From assembly GCA_902765225.1 (NCBI GenBank), contig CACWYV010000001.1, forward strand, positions 62,001 through 126,000: a stretch of DNA of 64,000 bases, read 5' to 3'. A model generated the notes under the pieces. That model made no database searches. It was not told the DNA's origin and worked only from the letters and a program-made list of their open reading frames with translations. A program made the position numbers and the translations under genes. Below, in pieces: positions 40,975 through 50,328 of this stretch (positions are counted from its first letter, which is position 1; each line of letters opens with the position of its first letter). This DNA comes from Candidatus Avelusimicrobium intestinale. Lineage in GTDB: Bacteria > Elusimicrobiota > Elusimicrobia > Elusimicrobiales > Elusimicrobiaceae.

Positions 40975-42282
40975 TTAATTATGTAAAACTTCAACCACAG
41001 AACTTTGCCCGTCCGACAACACTTCCGCCATCAAAACGGCCCGGTCTGTACACGTTGTATCATACACAAATCCGTCTAACGTCACGGTGTCCGTCCGGTT
41101 GAGGTGTCCTTTGTCCAAATCCAAAAAGTGCACTTTGGCACTTTCATATTGGCCGAACATCCCCGACAACAACCCAAATTTAGCCGTATTTTCCACTACT
41201 GCCGCCTGCCAACGTCCTTGGGAAGGAACTACCTGCAAGGAAGGCGGCAACTTGATAATCTCTTGTTTATATTTTACACGATTTGGCGTTCCTACGGTCA
41301 ATTCTTTATAAGCAATCGCTTTTCCTTTTGCCGGCTTCCATTGTACGCGGCCGGAAGAGGCCACGTAAATGGACGCCGGTTCTTGAGATTCTTGCGGCCA
41401 AAAGTTTAATCCGGCTATCCACACACGCGGGTCAGACCGACGCGCTTTATCCATGACAAATTCGCCGTTTTGGTAAACCAGCGGATGCGCTTTCCCCGGT
41501 TGTACACCGCTGACAAAAGGACGTTGGACCCAGAGGGTTTTGTTCGGCCCACAACCGATTTCTTTTACAAAATACGGCAAGGTGGCCACCGTGTTCCACT
41601 GACCGTTTTCATACGCTAAAACCCAGGTTGAGATACGGGCGGAACGCTCGTCATATACAGTAGCGAAAATTTCTGCGGTAACGTTACCGCGCGCCGCTAC
41701 GGCAGAAAGCGTGAGCGGTTTTTTAGCAGCAGGCAATTGGTACAAAAGCGTTTGCACTAATTTATCTTTTTCGCGCTTCCAAACGGTAATTTGCCCTTTG
41801 GCAGAAAGCGTAATCCACTCATCTGCGCCGGGTGCGGAGATATCCGCGGCAGATACGCTGATAACTTCTTGCTCAACCGGCTCATAAATTACTTTCGTAT
41901 GCGCGGCAGCGGCTTCTTTGGGGCCAGATACAACGGACGATTGCGCCGAAGTTTCCGCGTTTGTTTCCCAAACGGCTTCTTGCCCCACCTTGACCTCAGC
42001 CGTCTGAGAAAGGGTTCCCACCGCATAAAGAGGTTGCACTTCGCTAATCGTTCCGGGTTGCGAGTACGTATAAATCAGCCCCAAATCTTTTCCCGTAGTA
42101 GGATTGGTTAGCGGTTCGGCCGCCAAAATAACCTTGAAACGGTCCCCCGGGCGCACCGCCGTTTTGACGGAAGAGGTGTCCAGATACACTTTTCCGTCTT
42201 GCACACGCACCACCGTCATTTGTCCGCAAACGGGAAAAGCAGCGCCCAGTAAAAAAAACAAAAGGAATATTCTCATTTTCAT
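40975..42282 (-). CDS. Secreted protein with possible FlgT-like start and beta-rich body, unknown
   Basis: A 435-residue exported protein: signal peptide (MRIFLLFFLLGAAFPVCG), then a domain of about 80 residues (VVRVQDGKVYLDTSSV, VRPGDRFKVIL) resembling small beta-barrel domains that sit at the C-terminus of FlgT-type proteins. The rest is strand-rich (repeated W-x-x-x and D-x-x-G patterns) and could be a beta-propeller; this is inference. Predicted leaderless: TACAAT ends 6 bases before the ATG. It is followed 12 bases on by thyX. Confidence 0.6.
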   Translation of the reverse strand: MKMRIFLLFFLLGAAFPVCGQMTVVRVQDGKVYLDTSSVKTAVRPGDRFKVILAAEPLTNPTTGKDLGLIYTYSQPGTISEVQPLYAVGTLSQTAEVKVGQEAVWETNAETSAQSSVVSGPKEAAAAHTKVIYEPVEQEVISVSAADISAPGADEWITLSAKGQITVWKREKDKLVQTLLYQLPAAKKPLTLSAVAARGNVTAEIFATVYDERSARISTWVLAYENGQWNTVATLPYFVKEIGCGPNKTLWVQRPFVSGVQPGKAHPLVYQNGEFVMDKARRSDPRVWIAGLNFWPQESQEPASIYVASSGRVQWKPAKGKAIAYKELTVGTPNRVKYKQEIIKLPPSLQVVPSQGRWQAAVVENTAKFGLLSGMFGQYESAKVHFLDLDKGHLNRTDTVTLDGFVYDTTCTDRAVLMAEVLSDGQSSVVEVLHN

Positions 42283-42288
42283 ATAATA

Positions 42289-42294
42289 ATTGTA
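42289..42294 (-). promoter_or_regulatory. -10 box placed for a leaderless mRNA
   Basis: The minus strand reads TACAAT, 6 bases (tattat), then the ATG at 42282 of the secreted protein. Divergent from mazG, 24 bases away. Confidence 0.5.
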
Positions 42295-42318
42295 TATTAT
42301 TTTTAGAAAGAGGTTACT

Positions 42319-42696
42319 ATGAAAAATACATTTGCCGAATTGGTAGAAACGTTTGCCGTCCTACGCGGCCCGAACGGCTGCCCGTGGGACAAGAAACAAA
42401 CGCATGAAAGTTTAATTAAAAATATGCGGGAAGAAGCGGAAGAACTCATTGCCGCCATTGAAAAAAAAGACGTGGAAAACATCAAAGAAGAATTGGGGGA
42501 TGTGTTGTTGCAAGTGTTGTTACACGCGCAAATTGCCCAAGAAGAAGGATGGTTTAACATTGATGACGTAATTCAAGTGTTGTACGATAAACTCCACCGC
42601 CGCCATCCGCACGTATTCGGCTCCCACGCCAAAGCCGCTACGCCCGAAGAAGCCCTGGCCGTGTGGAAAGAAATGAAACAAAAAGAGCGCAAGTAA
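42319..42696 (+). CDS. mazG: MazG nucleotide pyrophosphohydrolase
   Basis: Single-domain MazG of 125 residues; hydrolyses NTPs to NMPs as housekeeping. Seen: GPNGCPWDKKQTHESL, and the metal motif EEAEE then EELGD in the right spacing. E. coli MazG has two domains; the short form is common. Shine-Dalgarno agagg. Confidence 0.9.
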   Translation: MKNTFAELVETFAVLRGPNGCPWDKKQTHESLIKNMREEAEELIAAIEKKDVENIKEELGDVLLQVLLHAQIAQEEGWFNIDDVIQVLYDKLHRRHPHVFGSHAKAATPEEALAVWKEMKQKERK

Positions 42697-42733
42697 CCGA
42701 CCCCAAACCTGTTCTCTGCAACCCAAGAAAGTA

Positions 42734-42742
42734 TGCTATACT
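42734..42742 (+). promoter_or_regulatory. Extended -10 promoter of the permease and recycling operon
   Basis: TGCTATACT with TATACT at 42737-42742, 18 bases before the ATG at 42760, which has its own taggag site. Confidence 0.55.
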
Positions 42743-42759
42743 GGAGATAGGAGCGTATT

Positions 42760-43779
42760 ATGAATGAAACTTCCGCACTGGAAAAATTAGCCCCGGTTAA
42801 TAATATTTGTTTGATGATTCTGGCGGGCACGGCTTCCATGGCCGTGCTGGTTTACACGAAGGCCATTTTAATGCCTTTTGTAATTGCGTTATTTATTTCC
42901 ATGGTTGCAAGCACCTTGGCACGCAAACTTCAAAAAAAATGGCAGATGCCTTATGCGCTGGGGTTAGTGCTCAGTTTTGCGGGGTTTTTGGCTATCGCCC
43001 TGGCCGCGGTATTTTTCATTGCCAATTCCATTGAAAGTTTCGTTTCCGGAGCCGGCATCTATGCCGACCGTCTAAACGATACGTTGGATTGGCTGCTCAG
43101 TCATGCCCGTAAATACGGGGTTACGGTCAACACACAATTCTTTTTGGAAACTGCCGCTAAAATGCCGATTTTTAACTTTGTAAAAAGTTTCGGGGGCATG
43201 CTTGTTTCTATCATTACCAACCTCATGTTAATTACGTTATTCGTTATCTTCTTATTCATGGGCAAAGCCACAGATGACAAACCGCCGCTGATTAGTAGCA
43301 TTGAGCAACGCCTTTCCTTTTATTTAGTAATCAAAATCTTCGTTTCCTTTCTGGCGGCTTTTTTTACGTGGATTGTGTTGGCCCTTGTACACACGGAATT
43401 GGCGTTTATGCTAGCCGTATTAACATTCGTATTAAATTTTATTCCCAACATTGGACCGTTTATCGCCACCGTTTCCCCGCTGCCGGTTCTGTTTTTACAG
43501 TACGGGGGAGACTGGCGTTTGGTAGTGGTGCTTGTGTTATTGACGGCCGTCCATTTCGTTGTAGGGAACATTTTGGAAACGAGATGGATGGGCAAAAGCA
43601 TGGATTTAAACCCCATTGTGGTACTTGTCTGTTTAATTTTCTGGGCACTCGTTTGGGGAATTATGGGGGCCCTTTTGGCAGTCCCGCTTACAGCCGCTAT
43701 CAAAATGATTTTTGAACTAAATGATAATACCCGCCCGCTGGCGCGTTTATTGGCCGGGAGGCACCCCTTTAAATTATGA
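42760..43779 (+). CDS. AI-2E family permease
   Basis: A 339-residue membrane protein of the PF01594 group. About eight hydrophobic segments, with the family pattern FIPNIGPFIATVSPLPV and the late GAPLAVPLTAAIK-like segment (ALLAVPLTAAIKMIFE). Members export varied small molecules; the AI-2 name is historic. It overlaps the next gene by 4 bases and heads the peptidoglycan recycling operon. Confidence 0.87.
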   Translation: MNETSALEKLAPVNNICLMILAGTASMAVLVYTKAILMPFVIALFISMVASTLARKLQKKWQMPYALGLVLSFAGFLAIALAAVFFIANSIESFVSGAGIYADRLNDTLDWLLSHARKYGVTVNTQFFLETAAKMPIFNFVKSFGGMLVSIITNLMLITLFVIFLFMGKATDDKPPLISSIEQRLSFYLVIKIFVSFLAAFFTWIVLALVHTELAFMLAVLTFVLNFIPNIGPFIATVSPLPVLFLQYGGDWRLVVVLVLLTAVHFVVGNILETRWMGKSMDLNPIVVLVCLIFWALVWGIMGALLAVPLTAAIKMIFELNDNTRPLARLLAGRHPFKL

Positions 43780-45092
43780 AAAAAATATTCTCTTCCCCTT
43801 GGGGTTTCATCCCCACGTTGTACTTAGCCGAAGGTTTCCCCTACATTATTATCAATGTAGTGTCTGTGTTGTTGTACCAAGATTTGGGCATTCCCAACGA
43901 TAAAATCGCCTACTGGACCGGGTGGCTCTTCCTGCCGTGGATTTTAAAAATGTTCTGGAGCCCGTTGGTAGATGCAAACTCCACCAAACGGCGGTGGTTG
44001 TTGACGGCCCAGTTGGTCCTGTCTGTCTTATTACTGGCGATTGCCGGCATAGTGGCCGCTTCGGCCTTTACCCAAGTGCATACTGTTTTTCAATTCACCC
44101 TGCTTGGATTTTTTGTAGGCGCATTTGCTTCCGCTACGTTAGATATTGCTACGGACGGCTACTATTTGCTTGCTTTGACGCCCAAAGACCAGTCTCTTTT
44201 TGTAGGTGTGCGAACGTTTTTCTACCGCGTGGCCATGATTTTGGGAAGCGGTATTTTGATTTCGCTGACCGGGGCCTTAACCGAACGCGGATACATGCCC
44301 AAACCGTATAACTGGGTGGTTTTGTTTGGCGGGCTGGGCACGTTATTCTTACTCTTTGCCGCTTTCCACGCGGCCGTACTCCCCCGTCCGCAACAGGACG
44401 GCCCGGCAGTAAACTCTCAAGCCGTAGCATTCAAAGAAGCGTTTGCGGCCTATTTCACGCAAAAAAATATTCTCTATATCCTGCTCTTTATCTTGCTGTA
44501 TCGTTTTGGAGAGGCATTATTGGAAAAAATTGTTCCGTTATTTTTACGCGGTTCTGTAGAGAGCGGTGGCCTTGCCATGAGTTTGCAGGATTTCGGCACC
44601 ATCAAAGGCACCTTGGGTTTATGCGGTATTATTGCCGGCAACTTACTGGGCGGATGGTTGCTCAGTAAATTCAGTTTCAAAAAGTGTATCTGGCCGTTTG
44701 CGTGTGCGCTCGTACTACCGAACTTTTTCTACGTGTATTTGGCCGCCTGCAAACCGGGGTTGCCCATTATTGCCACGCTGATTACGTTAGAAAACTTCGG
44801 CTACGGCTTGGCCATGATGGCGTTAACGGTATTTATTATGTACGTTTCGCAAGGAAAATACAAAACTTCCCACTATGCCATTTCCACCGGGATTATGGCC
44901 CTGGGGATGATGATTCCGTCCATGCTATCGGGCAAAATGCAAGTGGCTCTGGGGTACGAAAAATTTTTCTGGGTCACCGCCCTTATCAGTTTAATTTCGT
45001 TTGCGGTCGTACCGTTGTGTTTTAAAATTAAATCGTTAGAAGAAACGGAACAACGCTTTAAACAAAGCCGATCTGCCAAGGAAGAAAAATGA
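43776..45092 (+). CDS. ampG: AmpG-like MFS permease
   Basis: A 12-span major-facilitator protein, 438 residues. Start TLYLAEGFPYIIINVVS with GW..LPWILK matches the AmpG/PAT group that imports GlcNAc-anhydroMurNAc peptides. Seen: motif with PLVDANSTKRRWLL after helix 2 and SATLDIATDGYYL in the middle. Immediate partners are murQ, anmK and nagZ, which strongly supports muropeptide import. Could import another sugar; context makes AmpG most likely. Confidence 0.82.
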   Translation: MKKIFSSPWGFIPTLYLAEGFPYIIINVVSVLLYQDLGIPNDKIAYWTGWLFLPWILKMFWSPLVDANSTKRRWLLTAQLVLSVLLLAIAGIVAASAFTQVHTVFQFTLLGFFVGAFASATLDIATDGYYLLALTPKDQSLFVGVRTFFYRVAMILGSGILISLTGALTERGYMPKPYNWVVLFGGLGTLFLLFAAFHAAVLPRPQQDGPAVNSQAVAFKEAFAAYFTQKNILYILLFILLYRFGEALLEKIVPLFLRGSVESGGLAMSLQDFGTIKGTLGLCGIIAGNLLGGWLLSKFSFKKCIWPFACALVLPNFFYVYLAACKPGLPIIATLITLENFGYGLAMMALTVFIMYVSQGKYKTSHYAISTGIMALGMMIPSMLSGKMQVALGYEKFFWVTALISLISFAVVPLCFKIKSLEETEQRFKQSRSAKEEK

Positions 45093-45979
45093 TTAAAAAT
45101 TTGAATCTGCCCACGGAACAAATCAACCCGCGTACCCAAGGGTTGGACCGGATGACCCCGCGTCAATTAGCCCGGGTCATCAATAACGAAGATTTCAACG
45201 CGGCCCGCGCCGTTAAGAAAGCCAATAAAGAAATTGCCGCCGCTCTTGTACTGGCGGCCAAAACATACGCCTCCCATCATAAAATTATTTTCATCGGTGC
45301 AGGCACCAGTGGCCGGTTGGGTATTTTGGAAGCCGTGGAATGTGTGCCCACTTTTGGCACACGGCCGGGGCAGATTATCGGTTTAATTGCCGGCGGGAAA
45401 AAGGCTGTTTTCCGCTCGCAAGAAGGTGCTGAAGACAATGCCAAACAAGGCGCTCGGGAGATTGCGGCTCAAGCCAAACCGGGTGATTTGGTAGTAGGTT
45501 TGACGGCCAGCGGGCGTACACCGTATGTATTGGGAGCATTGGTCCAGGCACAAAAGATAGGCGCAGGAACGGTACTTTTGTCGTGCAATCCCGCGGCGGA
45601 CACGTCTCATACACTGGTCCATATTTGTCTGCAAACCGGGGCCGAAGCATTAAGCGGGTCTACCCGTTTAAAAGCCGGCACCGCGACCAAAATGGCCCTT
45701 AACGCGATCACCACCGGAGCCATGGCCCTCTGTGGTAAAACCTTTGGTAATTTAATGGTGGATGTAATGCCCACTAACGAAAAACTCGTCATCCGGGCGA
45801 CCCGGCTGATTGCCACGATTGCCCAAACGGACGAAAAAACAGCCCGGCGGTTGTTAACCGCTTCCGGTAACCGGGTGAAAACAGCGGTGGTTATGCACCG
45901 CAAAAAAATGACACGCGCCGAGGCCGAAAAACGGCTTAAAAAAGCGGGTGGTTTTTTGAGTAGAGCACTGGATGACTAA
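45089..45979 (+). CDS. murQ: N-acetylmuramic acid 6-phosphate etherase
   Basis: Cleaves the lactyl ether of MurNAc-6-P to give GlcNAc-6-P. Seen: SIS-domain motif IGAGTSGRLGILEAVECVPTFG with the catalytic Glu, AGGKKAVFRSQEGAEDN, and LTASGRTPYVLGAL. 296 residues. ATGA overlap with ampG; overlap of 8 bases with anmK. Confidence 0.95.
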   Translation: MIKNLNLPTEQINPRTQGLDRMTPRQLARVINNEDFNAARAVKKANKEIAAALVLAAKTYASHHKIIFIGAGTSGRLGILEAVECVPTFGTRPGQIIGLIAGGKKAVFRSQEGAEDNAKQGAREIAAQAKPGDLVVGLTASGRTPYVLGALVQAQKIGAGTVLLSCNPAADTSHTLVHICLQTGAEALSGSTRLKAGTATKMALNAITTGAMALCGKTFGNLMVDVMPTNEKLVIRATRLIATIAQTDEKTARRLLTASGNRVKTAVVMHRKKMTRAEAEKRLKKAGGFLSRALDD

Positions 45980-47060
45980 ACTGGCGTTGGGACTGATGAG
46001 CGGAACAAGCGCCGACGGACTAACCATCAGCGCGGTCCGGGTGCGTCCGTTCCGGGTAGTTTGTTTTAAAAATTATCCGTATCCTAAGGCATTGCAACAA
46101 AAACTATTGACGGCTTACCAAAGCAACGCTTTCCAACTCAGCGAGCTTCACTATGAATTGGGGGCCTTGTACGCCCAAAAAGTGTTACGTTTCTTAAAAG
46201 ATTTTAAAATAAATAAAAAGGATATTTTAGTCATCGGCTCCCACGGCCAAACCGTCTTACACGCCCCACACGCCCCCATTCCGCATACGTTGCAAATTGC
46301 CGAGCCGAGTTTTATGGCCGAGGAACTGGGTGTTCCTGTCGTAAGCGATTTTCGCGCACGGGATATTGCCCTAAAAGGGGAGGGAGCCCCGTTAATTCCC
46401 TTTTTTGATGAATATATTTGGGGACAAGGTGCGCCTAAAATCCTACTCAATGTAGGAGGTATTTCCAATTTCTCCCTGGTCGGTAAAAACGTAAAAACGC
46501 TGGGGTTTGATGTGGGCCCCGGCAACACGTTAATAGATCTCTGCGCCCAGCGGCTCCTGGATAAACCGTTTGATAAAAACGGCGCGTGTGCCGCACGCGG
46601 AACGCCGGATACTTCGCTCATAGCGCGACTCCTCAAACAATCTTATTTTGCACAAAAACCACCGAAAAGTTTAGACAAAAACACTTTCGGTGCGGATTAT
46701 TTGGCCCGTTATTTCGGCCCGCTGGAACCCGCCCGACGGGCCGATTTACTGGCCACGCTTACTTTTTTTACCGCCGCGGCTATCGCCGACCAACTTACAC
46801 GGTTCGTTCCGCGCCGCTACCAGCGGGAAATCGTTGTTTCCGGCGGCGGATGTTACAACCGCACGCTGCTTACCTTTTTACACCAGTTATTGCCGCATCT
46901 TCGTATTACGACCTCCCTGGATTACGGCATTGACCCGCAGGCCAAGGAAAGCGCAGCGTTTGCGCTCTTTGCTTGGTTAGCCTTGCAAGGCAAAATCAAT
47001 CACTGCCCGCGCGCCACCGGTGCTAAAAAGGCAACTATTTTGGGGAAAATTACACTATGA
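45972..47060 (+). CDS. anmK: 1,6-anhydro-N-acetylmuramic acid kinase
   Basis: Converts anhydroMurNAc to MurNAc-6-P, the substrate of MurQ. Seen: N-terminal GLMSGTSADG, VIGSHGQTVLHAP, NVGGISN, and FDVGPGNTLID with ATP and sugar contacts. 362 residues. It lies between murQ and nagZ. Confidence 0.95.
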   Translation: MTKLALGLMSGTSADGLTISAVRVRPFRVVCFKNYPYPKALQQKLLTAYQSNAFQLSELHYELGALYAQKVLRFLKDFKINKKDILVIGSHGQTVLHAPHAPIPHTLQIAEPSFMAEELGVPVVSDFRARDIALKGEGAPLIPFFDEYIWGQGAPKILLNVGGISNFSLVGKNVKTLGFDVGPGNTLIDLCAQRLLDKPFDKNGACAARGTPDTSLIARLLKQSYFAQKPPKSLDKNTFGADYLARYFGPLEPARRADLLATLTFFTAAAIADQLTRFVPRRYQREIVVSGGGCYNRTLLTFLHQLLPHLRITTSLDYGIDPQAKESAAFALFAWLALQGKINHCPRATGAKKATILGKITL

Positions 47061-48472
47061 ACCCGGCCCGACTCGTCCATCCCGGTTTTTGGTTTGGCAA
47101 AACACCGCTTGAAGAAGCCTTGGCATTAGCCAAGCGCGGCGTAGGCGGGTTTTGTTTGTACGGAGGAACCCGTGCGGAGGTAGCCGCTTTTACAGCGCAA
47201 GTGCGAAGCGTTTCCCCGCTAAATCATTTGCTCATCTCAGCCGATTATGAAGACGGATTAGGCCGCTGGCTTCCCGACGCACCTTTGTTACCCTCTAATA
47301 TGGCACTGGGAGCCGCTGATGATGAAAACCTGGCTTTTGAGAAAGGACTTCTTACCGCCAAGCAAGCCCGCAGTTTGGGAGTGGACTGGGTTTTTGCTCC
47401 CGTGTTGGACCTAGCCGATAATCCGCTCAATCCCATAGTGAATACGCGCTCGTTCGGGGAAGATCCGGCCCGGGTCATCCGGTTAGGACGGGCGTTTTTA
47501 CGCGGGCTCAAACAAGGCGGCGTGTTAAACAGCGTAAAACATTTTCCCGGGCACGGGGATACTATCACCGATTCCCATTTGGCTCTACCCGTTTTACACC
47601 GCAGCGAAGCACAATTGTTCGCGCATGAACTCGTTCCGTTTCAAGCCCTGTTGCCGTTGGCAGACAGCGTGATGCTAGGACATTTGGCGTTGCCGGAACT
47701 GGACCCGGATCATCCGGCCTCACTCTCTATTAAAATTGCACACGGTTTATTGCGTGAGAAATTACACTATAGCGGTTGCGTGCTTACAGATGCGTTACTG
47801 ATGAAAGCCATTGGAGATGAAAAGCAAGCGGCACGCGCCGCATTACAGGCGGGCGCGAATATTTTACTCGTTCCGCAAGATCCGAACGCGCTGATAGATT
47901 TTCTGGAAAAAGAATCGGTTGCTCCGGAAATATATGCGCGTTCGCAAGCCGTGCAAGACGCTTTATGCGCCCGGGTAAAGGCCGTTCCTGCGCCTTCTCA
48001 GCAAATCGCTTTTGCCCCAAGCGATTTTGTCCGAAACGCGGCCCGCAAAGCCATTGCTGCCCGCGGTACGCTACCGGTATTCAAACCGGGAGAAACTATT
48101 TCTTATTTAGAAATAGGCACCGACGGAAAAACCTCTGCCGCACCCTTTTTGGCTGCCTTGCGTGCCCACGGAGTACAACCGGTTGCTTTTAACGGGGAAA
48201 CAGAAAATTTGCTGATTCTGTGTCTGCGCCGTTATCAGGCTTTTCAGGGAAAGATTGCCTTGGAAGATAAAGACGAGCAACTGCTCCGGCAAGCGCTGGC
48301 ACACGCTACACACACAACGGCCGTATTATTTGCCAGCCCCTGGGCCTTGGCGGCCACTCCGGTTGAGCATTTGGTATTTACGTTCAGCCCCGCCCCCGAA
48401 TTTCAGCAAACCGCTGCCGAGATTTTATGCGGCAAACAGAAAGCCGCCGGGCAACTGCCGGTTTCTCTATAA
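47057..48472 (+). CDS. nagZ: Beta-N-acetylhexosaminidase NagZ (GH3)
   Basis: Removes GlcNAc from GlcNAc-anhydroMurNAc. Seen: VKHFPGHGDTITDSHLALP with catalytic His-Asp loop, and FAPVLDLADNPLNPIVN. 471 residues, about 130 longer than E. coli NagZ; the added C-terminal part (from about residue 345) resembles the second alpha/beta domain of longer GH3 enzymes. No signal peptide, so cytoplasmic. Confidence 0.93.
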   Translation: MNPARLVHPGFWFGKTPLEEALALAKRGVGGFCLYGGTRAEVAAFTAQVRSVSPLNHLLISADYEDGLGRWLPDAPLLPSNMALGAADDENLAFEKGLLTAKQARSLGVDWVFAPVLDLADNPLNPIVNTRSFGEDPARVIRLGRAFLRGLKQGGVLNSVKHFPGHGDTITDSHLALPVLHRSEAQLFAHELVPFQALLPLADSVMLGHLALPELDPDHPASLSIKIAHGLLREKLHYSGCVLTDALLMKAIGDEKQAARAALQAGANILLVPQDPNALIDFLEKESVAPEIYARSQAVQDALCARVKAVPAPSQQIAFAPSDFVRNAARKAIAARGTLPVFKPGETISYLEIGTDGKTSAAPFLAALRAHGVQPVAFNGETENLLILCLRRYQAFQGKIALEDKDEQLLRQALAHATHTTAVLFASPWALAATPVEHLVFTFSPAPEFQQTAAEILCGKQKAAGQLPVSL

Positions 48473-48480
48473 TCTCCCTC

Positions 48481-50328
48481 TCACCACACGGTTTGTACGG
48501 TATCATTAGGCACCGTATGTATGATAGACCCGTCGGGCAGTTGCACAAACCGGGCGTGAGCGCCTACACAAAGTTCCCGCTTGCGTACAGAAACACAATA
48601 GGACAAACCGTCTTGTTCCCGACCACTGTAACCGACATTTTCCCACACGTATCCACTTTTGGAAAGCCGCTTTTCCCATACGGCACGTACCCGGTAATTT
48701 GGGGTTTGGATTTCATCTCCGGGCCAAATTTCACTAAAGGCGGTTTGCGTCTTCCGGGCCCGGGAAAACGGTTTTTGGTCGGACGTAAACGAAGCCGCCC
48801 AATCTGCTTGCCGTACACCCAAAGCATAGAGCATACGGGTGAGTTTATTTTCTTGGATACCGTCATTAAATACAAGTACCGTCCCTTTTTGAACACGCAC
48901 GACCGCAGCCCGGTTATTCCATTCGCTTACCAAAAATACTTGCGGACGGTTTTCCCACCACCATCCGCCGCACCAACAAAGTGCCGCTATGCCCAGACAA
49001 GGCACCACCAACCGACGAAAAAACGTTTTGTGCGGAATTTGACTCAATCCGAAAAGGAAAATATAATACGCCGCTATCGTTCCGCCGTTCCACGCAGCCA
49101 CCGGTAAAGCAGAAAAATTAAATGATGCAAAAAACCGGACACATTCTTCAAAGAGAGAAAATCCCCACAAACACGGGTAATACAGCACAATACCTATCCC
49201 GCATAAAGAAAATAAATAGTACGCAAACCCCAACCCCATCAGCCCGGAAGCCAACGGCACCAAAAGCATATTGGATAACAACCCAGTGACCGAAACCTTA
49301 TAAAACACGTTAGTAAAAATAGGCACCAGAGCTAGTTGCGCCGCTAAAGTAGCCAAGAAAATCTGTATAAAAAACCGAATCCAAGCAGGTCCTTTGATAA
49401 GCCCTTGAAAATTATTCAAGCAAATAATAATGGCCGCCGTAGCCAAAAAGGACATTTGGAAACCGGTATCCAACACGGCCTGCGGGGAGATACACACAAT
49501 CACCAAACACGCCAACAACAACCCGTGCAACACCCCGCTGTTACGCCCCAGCAAATAACCGACGCACGCCCCCACCGCCATCAGATAGGCCCGCAGCAAC
49601 GGGGCATCCGCTCCGGCAACTAATGTGTACATTCCGGCCGTCACCAAGGCGGCTAACAACAAAGAACGCCGGCGCAACCCGACAAACATTCCGGCAGCCA
49701 GCGTTAGCAAAGTAACAAATCCCACGTTCCCGCCCGAGGCTACCAGCAGATGTATCGCTCCGCTATCTTGAAAGGCCGTGTACAGATCTGGAGACAACTC
49801 CCCGCGCTCTCCTAACATCACACCCCCCATAACGGCGGCAATCTGCGGCGGGAAAGAACGGGATAGCGTATCTAATATATTCCGGCGAATGTTCCGTATC
49901 ATCCGCCACGGCCAAGCGGCCTTTTGTTGAACGGCCGCTTGGGAAGAGGTAATTTCAACAAATGTTTTTTTACGTGCCAAATAATCACGCCAATTAAAAT
50001 TGCCCGGCAACCGTACCCGATACGGTACCCGTAAACGCCCTGAAAAGCGGATGGTATCTTTCCATTGGGGAGTAAAATGAGTAAACCGGGCAAATACACG
50101 CCCTGCCGCCGGACGACCGTCCACAGTGCGTACGTTTACCCAAACTTGCTCTTGCGCTTTTTTGGAAATAGCAAAGCTGGCCACTTGGCCCACAACGGTT
50201 ACTTCATCCGTAGAAACCGCATGAAAAATATCTTGTTTGGAAGGAGATGGCTGGTAAAAGCAAGCAAGCCCGGCAAGAACGGTCAGCAACACCCATAGCA
50301 AAGGCCGTTTGTAGAAGGAAGGATTCAT
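48481..50328 (-). CDS. comEC: ComEC/Rec2-like DNA uptake channel without nuclease-like domain
   Basis: A 615-residue membrane protein. Seen: N-terminal DUF4131-type part with an OB-like region (VTVVGQVASFAIS), then the Competence domain with IHLLVASGGNVGFV and GADAPLLRAYLMA. The usual motif is ISGLHV; here the core reads ASGGNV. The C-terminal 150 residues have no H-x-H-x-D-H metal motif of the metallo-beta-lactamase domain, so only a remnant is present. It would carry single-stranded DNA across the inner membrane. It overlaps recR by 4 bases. Confidence 0.82.
   Translation of the reverse strand: MNPSFYKRPLLWVLLTVLAGLACFYQPSPSKQDIFHAVSTDEVTVVGQVASFAISKKAQEQVWVNVRTVDGRPAAGRVFARFTHFTPQWKDTIRFSGRLRVPYRVRLPGNFNWRDYLARKKTFVEITSSQAAVQQKAAWPWRMIRNIRRNILDTLSRSFPPQIAAVMGGVMLGERGELSPDLYTAFQDSGAIHLLVASGGNVGFVTLLTLAAGMFVGLRRRSLLLAALVTAGMYTLVAGADAPLLRAYLMAVGACVGYLLGRNSGVLHGLLLACLVIVCISPQAVLDTGFQMSFLATAAIIICLNNFQGLIKGPAWIRFFIQIFLATLAAQLALVPIFTNVFYKVSVTGLLSNMLLVPLASGLMGLGFAYYLFSLCGIGIVLYYPCLWGFSLFEECVRFFASFNFSALPVAAWNGGTIAAYYIFLFGLSQIPHKTFFRRLVVPCLGIAALCWCGGWWWENRPQVFLVSEWNNRAAVVRVQKGTVLVFNDGIQENKLTRMLYALGVRQADWAASFTSDQKPFSRARKTQTAFSEIWPGDEIQTPNYRVRAVWEKRLSKSGYVWENVGYSGREQDGLSYCVSVRKRELCVGAHARFVQLPDGSIIHTVPNDTVQTVW

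Noticed and set aside
42760-43779. Quorum-sensing AI-2 exporter
   Set aside because: The family name is historic; context points to envelope recycling and no luxS is seen.
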